Part shown: one piece after another, positions 63,421-64,000 of the stretch
Position numbering within the stretch: position 1 is the first letter of the stretch
Layout of the letters: every line of letters begins with the position of its first letter
From: Ecdyonurus torrentis
Lineage: Eukaryota > Arthropoda > Insecta > Ephemeroptera > Heptageniidae
Direction of reading: 5' to 3'
Assembly: GCA_949318235.1 (NCBI GenBank)
Contig: OX439127.1
Span: 34,297,124-34,361,123, forward strand
Length of the DNA stretch: 64,000 bases
The notes under the pieces: generated by a model
Seen by the model: only the letters and a program-made list of their open reading frames with translations
Told to the model about the DNA's origin: nothing
Databases searched by the model: none
Program-made: the position numbers and the translations under genes

Positions 63421-63553
63421 ATATATAATGCTGTTTTATTTTTAGGTGGATGTAGAGAAAAAGTCTGAATCTGATTGGTCTGCAATGGTTGGGTGGCAAG
63501 GACATAAACTATTACCCATGGCTGCAGTTTACCACAAGTGGATCTCTCCCAAA
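57242..63553 (+). CDS. HMCES: HMCES, abasic-site processing protein (SRAP domain), first four coding exons, 3' end off the window
   Basis: Exons 57242-57261, 62110-62347, 62468-62656 and 63446-63553 join in phase to 185 residues. The protein begins MCGRTAC. Cys2 becomes N-terminal after Met removal and forms the thiazolidine crosslink with abasic sites in single-stranded DNA. Other SRAP residues seen are the YVPSYNMPP word near 36-44, N98 and R100 in TSNCRVE, and catalytic E129 in DGFFEWQ. The WSAMVGWQGHKLLPMAAVYH word corresponds to the LLTMAGIF region. Later residues, including the active-site His, lie off the right edge. The family shields abasic sites at replication forks. Intron 1 is 4.8 kb and filled with transposons. 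The first exon is only 20 nt, so an annotation pipeline could easily miss the catalytic Cys. Confidence 0.92.
57834..58241 (-). pseudogene. hAT transposase fragment, DUF4371-like region
   Basis: The 135-residue frame contains RLIDIVLFIGRQGLAFRGTD, EGSHSYSDRTTNHGNFIELV then LLLKEYDPLLNEHIKN. This is the highly recognisable start of the DUF4371 domain in hAT transposases related to zinc finger MYM-type proteins. It then degenerates into a Lys/Gln-rich tail and stops before any catalytic residues or the C-terminal dimerisation domain. Confidence 0.85.
58365..58740 (-). pseudogene. hAT transposase N-terminal fragment
   Basis: The minus-strand frame reads KIKAYRDWRKWLTNHVQGDM near 58700, then FIPPPTNSDDSFKSLFLHNH, PIQPSGHENNLPFDTYKAYN then QILPNGTVVNHHWLSYC. 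The LFLHNHPIQP and NHHWLSYC words resemble the region before the TTF-type zinc finger of hAT transposases. The start codon in this frame is unclear. It would lie upstream of the DUF4371 fragment in the same transposase, but a frame break separates them. Confidence 0.6.
59100..59520 (-). pseudogene. hAT transposase first exon remnants
   Basis: The minus strand from about 59505 reads SGSEKRKQKTTEEREKIRKD then PNQKKLDNLFF. This is the basic N-terminal motif (SGSEKRKKK..LxxFF) common in these hAT transposases. An intron-like gap and a second piece (GLGTGDNFSHSKGVSAHDSA) follow at about 59190-59107. Splice sites are plausible. Confidence 0.6.
59655..59690. repeat. (TATG)n microsatellite
   Basis: About nine TGTA units directly beside the hAT right end. 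The first two form its target duplication. Confidence 0.9.
59818..60011. mobile_element. TATCGAT-group hairpin element H8
   Basis: TATCGATACTTACGCGTCAA pairs with the right end GACAGATAAACATCGATA. AAATTTGTAAAGTGTA and GTAGATCGTTCATT are shared with H7. It is flanked by ATAC/GTAT repeats rather than pure TA. Confidence 0.7.
60503..60847 (-). pseudogene. Mariner-family transposase, C-terminal 114 residues (left arm)
   Basis: The open frame reads GFDITFQQDGTPPHWARDVR, QYLNQVFPGRWLGRDGPTAW, APRSPDLTPPDFFLWAYVKD and ends GAHVEKP-stop. The Asp of QQDG and the Asp of the PPDF word are the second and third catalytic acids of the DDE/D site. The first catalytic Asp and the DNA-binding half are absent. 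No start codon is suitable, so it is a remnant. Confidence 0.85.
60870..61085 (+). pseudogene. Mariner-family transposase, C-terminal fragment (right arm)
   Basis: It reads APRSPDLTLHDFFLWGYVKD then IVFKTPMHTIRVLKQR on the plus strand, then loses frame. It is the mirror copy of the left-arm fragment and more diverged in coding, for example TLHD in place of TPPD. Confidence 0.8.
61389..62109. other. End of HMCES intron 1
   Basis: A-run at about 61938-61960, followed by a half copy of the GGGGAATGGGAGATAG MITE (61955-62060). The remainder is AT-rich without recognised content. Confidence 0.55.
62110..62347 (+). CDS. HMCES: HMCES coding exon 2
   Basis: It encodes TLSPDEICKACSMKSKDGTF, SYVPSYNMPPSSMCPVLVDK and MYWGFIPKFHK (the RWGL-type word of SRAP proteins). 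Acceptor TTCCAG, donor GTACAT. Confidence 0.94.
62468..62656 (+). CDS. HMCES: HMCES coding exon 3 (N98, R100, E129)
   Basis: It encodes GLSTSNCRVEGI and ERCVVVVDGFFEWQRKGSHK then QPYYLYMPQDKN, the core SRAP active-site region. The donor GTTAGT is weak, but it is the only one keeping the frame of exon 4. Confidence 0.93.
63045..63300 (+). mobile_element. LINE 3' end, second copy
   Basis: GGGAGGCCTAAAACATCACG then GTCTGAAGTGGTTGGAAGAT matches 24018-24060 of the CNOT4-intron LINE. It continues further, with ETKQGVSLKEAREYVRIE-like coding, GGCTTACCCCGAAAGGGACT and a (TATG)n end, so it shows the 3' terminus that the other copy lacks. Confidence 0.7.
63356..63418. repeat. (TA)n microsatellite
   Basis: About 31 TA units 28 nt before HMCES exon 4. 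Confidence 0.97.
63446..63553 (+). CDS. HMCES: HMCES coding exon 4
   Basis: It encodes VDVEKKSESDWSAMVGWQGH then KLLPMAAVYHKWISPK. Acceptor TTTTTAG directly follows a (TA)n run. Donor GTATGT. Confidence 0.88.
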
Positions 63554-64000
63554 GTATGTAAAATTTATGTTTCTCCAAAAGTAAAACCTCAACTTGTGCT
63601 CTTTTGATATCTTTGTGGCTGTACTTTCGTAACTCAGCATGAATGTTCAACATTTATTTGTGATTAGAGACAATATAGGAGTTAAGATTTATATATGATT
63701 GACATTTTTTTTTCTTTTTTTAAATATTTTTGGTTTCATAACATTTTTTTCAACTATGATGTTATAATCTATATTTTTATGCTTTATAAAATGCTTTTTT
63801 TTTGTGTTATATTATTTAATACATACTATATTGAGAAAATTAAGCGTTTTTTGCCCATTTGAATTACATTTTTTTTTGAATTTTGCGGCAAAATAAAAAT
63901 AGTTTAAAATTAATTGTCAAATTGTGAGAAATGTATGGGAAGTATGAAGAAATTATACTTGAACTACTATTTTGTAAAAACAAGATGTATCCAAAAATAA
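63554..64000. other. HMCES intron 4 (partial)
   Basis: AT-rich. I searched for the next SRAP exon (the region with the active-site His) and did not find it before the window ends. Confidence 0.55.

Larger units (their letters stand above)
62657..63445. other. HMCES intron 3
   Basis: It contains a CTGTGCCA/AGCAAGG-family MITE arm at about 62820-62905, an A-run at 62907-62943, a LINE 3' end at 63045-63300 and a (TA)n run at 63356-63418 ending near the exon 4 acceptor. Confidence 0.65.

Overview
The window is nuclear DNA of an invertebrate metazoan. It is AT-rich and intron-rich, with canonical GT..AG introns and very many microsatellites and inverted-repeat transposons. I cannot name the species. 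A marine lineage such as a cnidarian or lophotrochozoan is a guess. Nothing looks bacterial: there are no operons or ribosome-binding sites.

Four host genes are supported by exon-by-exon reading. (1) 1206-1556, minus: the signal-peptide exon of an ENPP4/5-like ectonucleotide phosphodiesterase; the rest lies off the left edge. (2) 17596-33622, minus: CNOT4, the RING ubiquitin ligase of the CCR4-NOT complex. It has 15 coding exons, all joining in phase, a predicted 966 residues, and a probable 5' noncoding exon ending at 35002. (3) 46342-55841, minus: RPL35, four exons and 123 residues. The first coding exon carries only the ATG, and the polyadenylation signal overlaps the stop codon. (4) 57242-63553 and beyond, plus: HMCES, the SRAP-domain abasic-site shield. 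Its 20-nt first coding exon carries the catalytic Cys2; the 3' end lies off the right edge. RPL35 and HMCES are divergently arranged, about 1.4 kb apart.

Most of the rest is mobile DNA. Target duplications read directly from the sequence place several elements: four hAT-type elements with perfect 8-bp duplications (3891-4029, 19576-19722, 45376-46067, 57537-59654, the last with transposase remnants); two Mutator-like MITEs with perfect 9-bp duplications (3476-3713 and 36708-41184); a gag-only LTR retrotransposon with equal-length 1063-bp LTRs (36903-41136) nested inside the second of these; a pogo/Tigger-like foldback (44803-46252) holding one of the hAT elements; a mariner snap-back whose two arms both derive from the transposase 3' end (60210-61386); and a LINE fragment with an internally inverted 5' piece, as expected from twin priming (about 23350-24085).

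The least expected pattern is a set of eight hairpin elements (near 11.7, 16.2, 17.2, 18.3-19.4, 43.7, 50.7, 53.4 and 59.8 kb). Their interiors differ, but they share a TATCGAT-type end followed by a GCG-containing box, and most sit in or beside (TA)n or (TATG)n microsatellites. They may be a microsatellite-targeting non-autonomous transposon group. Other notable structures are a 2.6-kb block at 5.05-7.64 kb whose AATACTTTTGAATG-like motif switches strand halfway, a 351-nt pure purine tract in a CNOT4 intron, and two tandem MITEs just upstream of RPL35.
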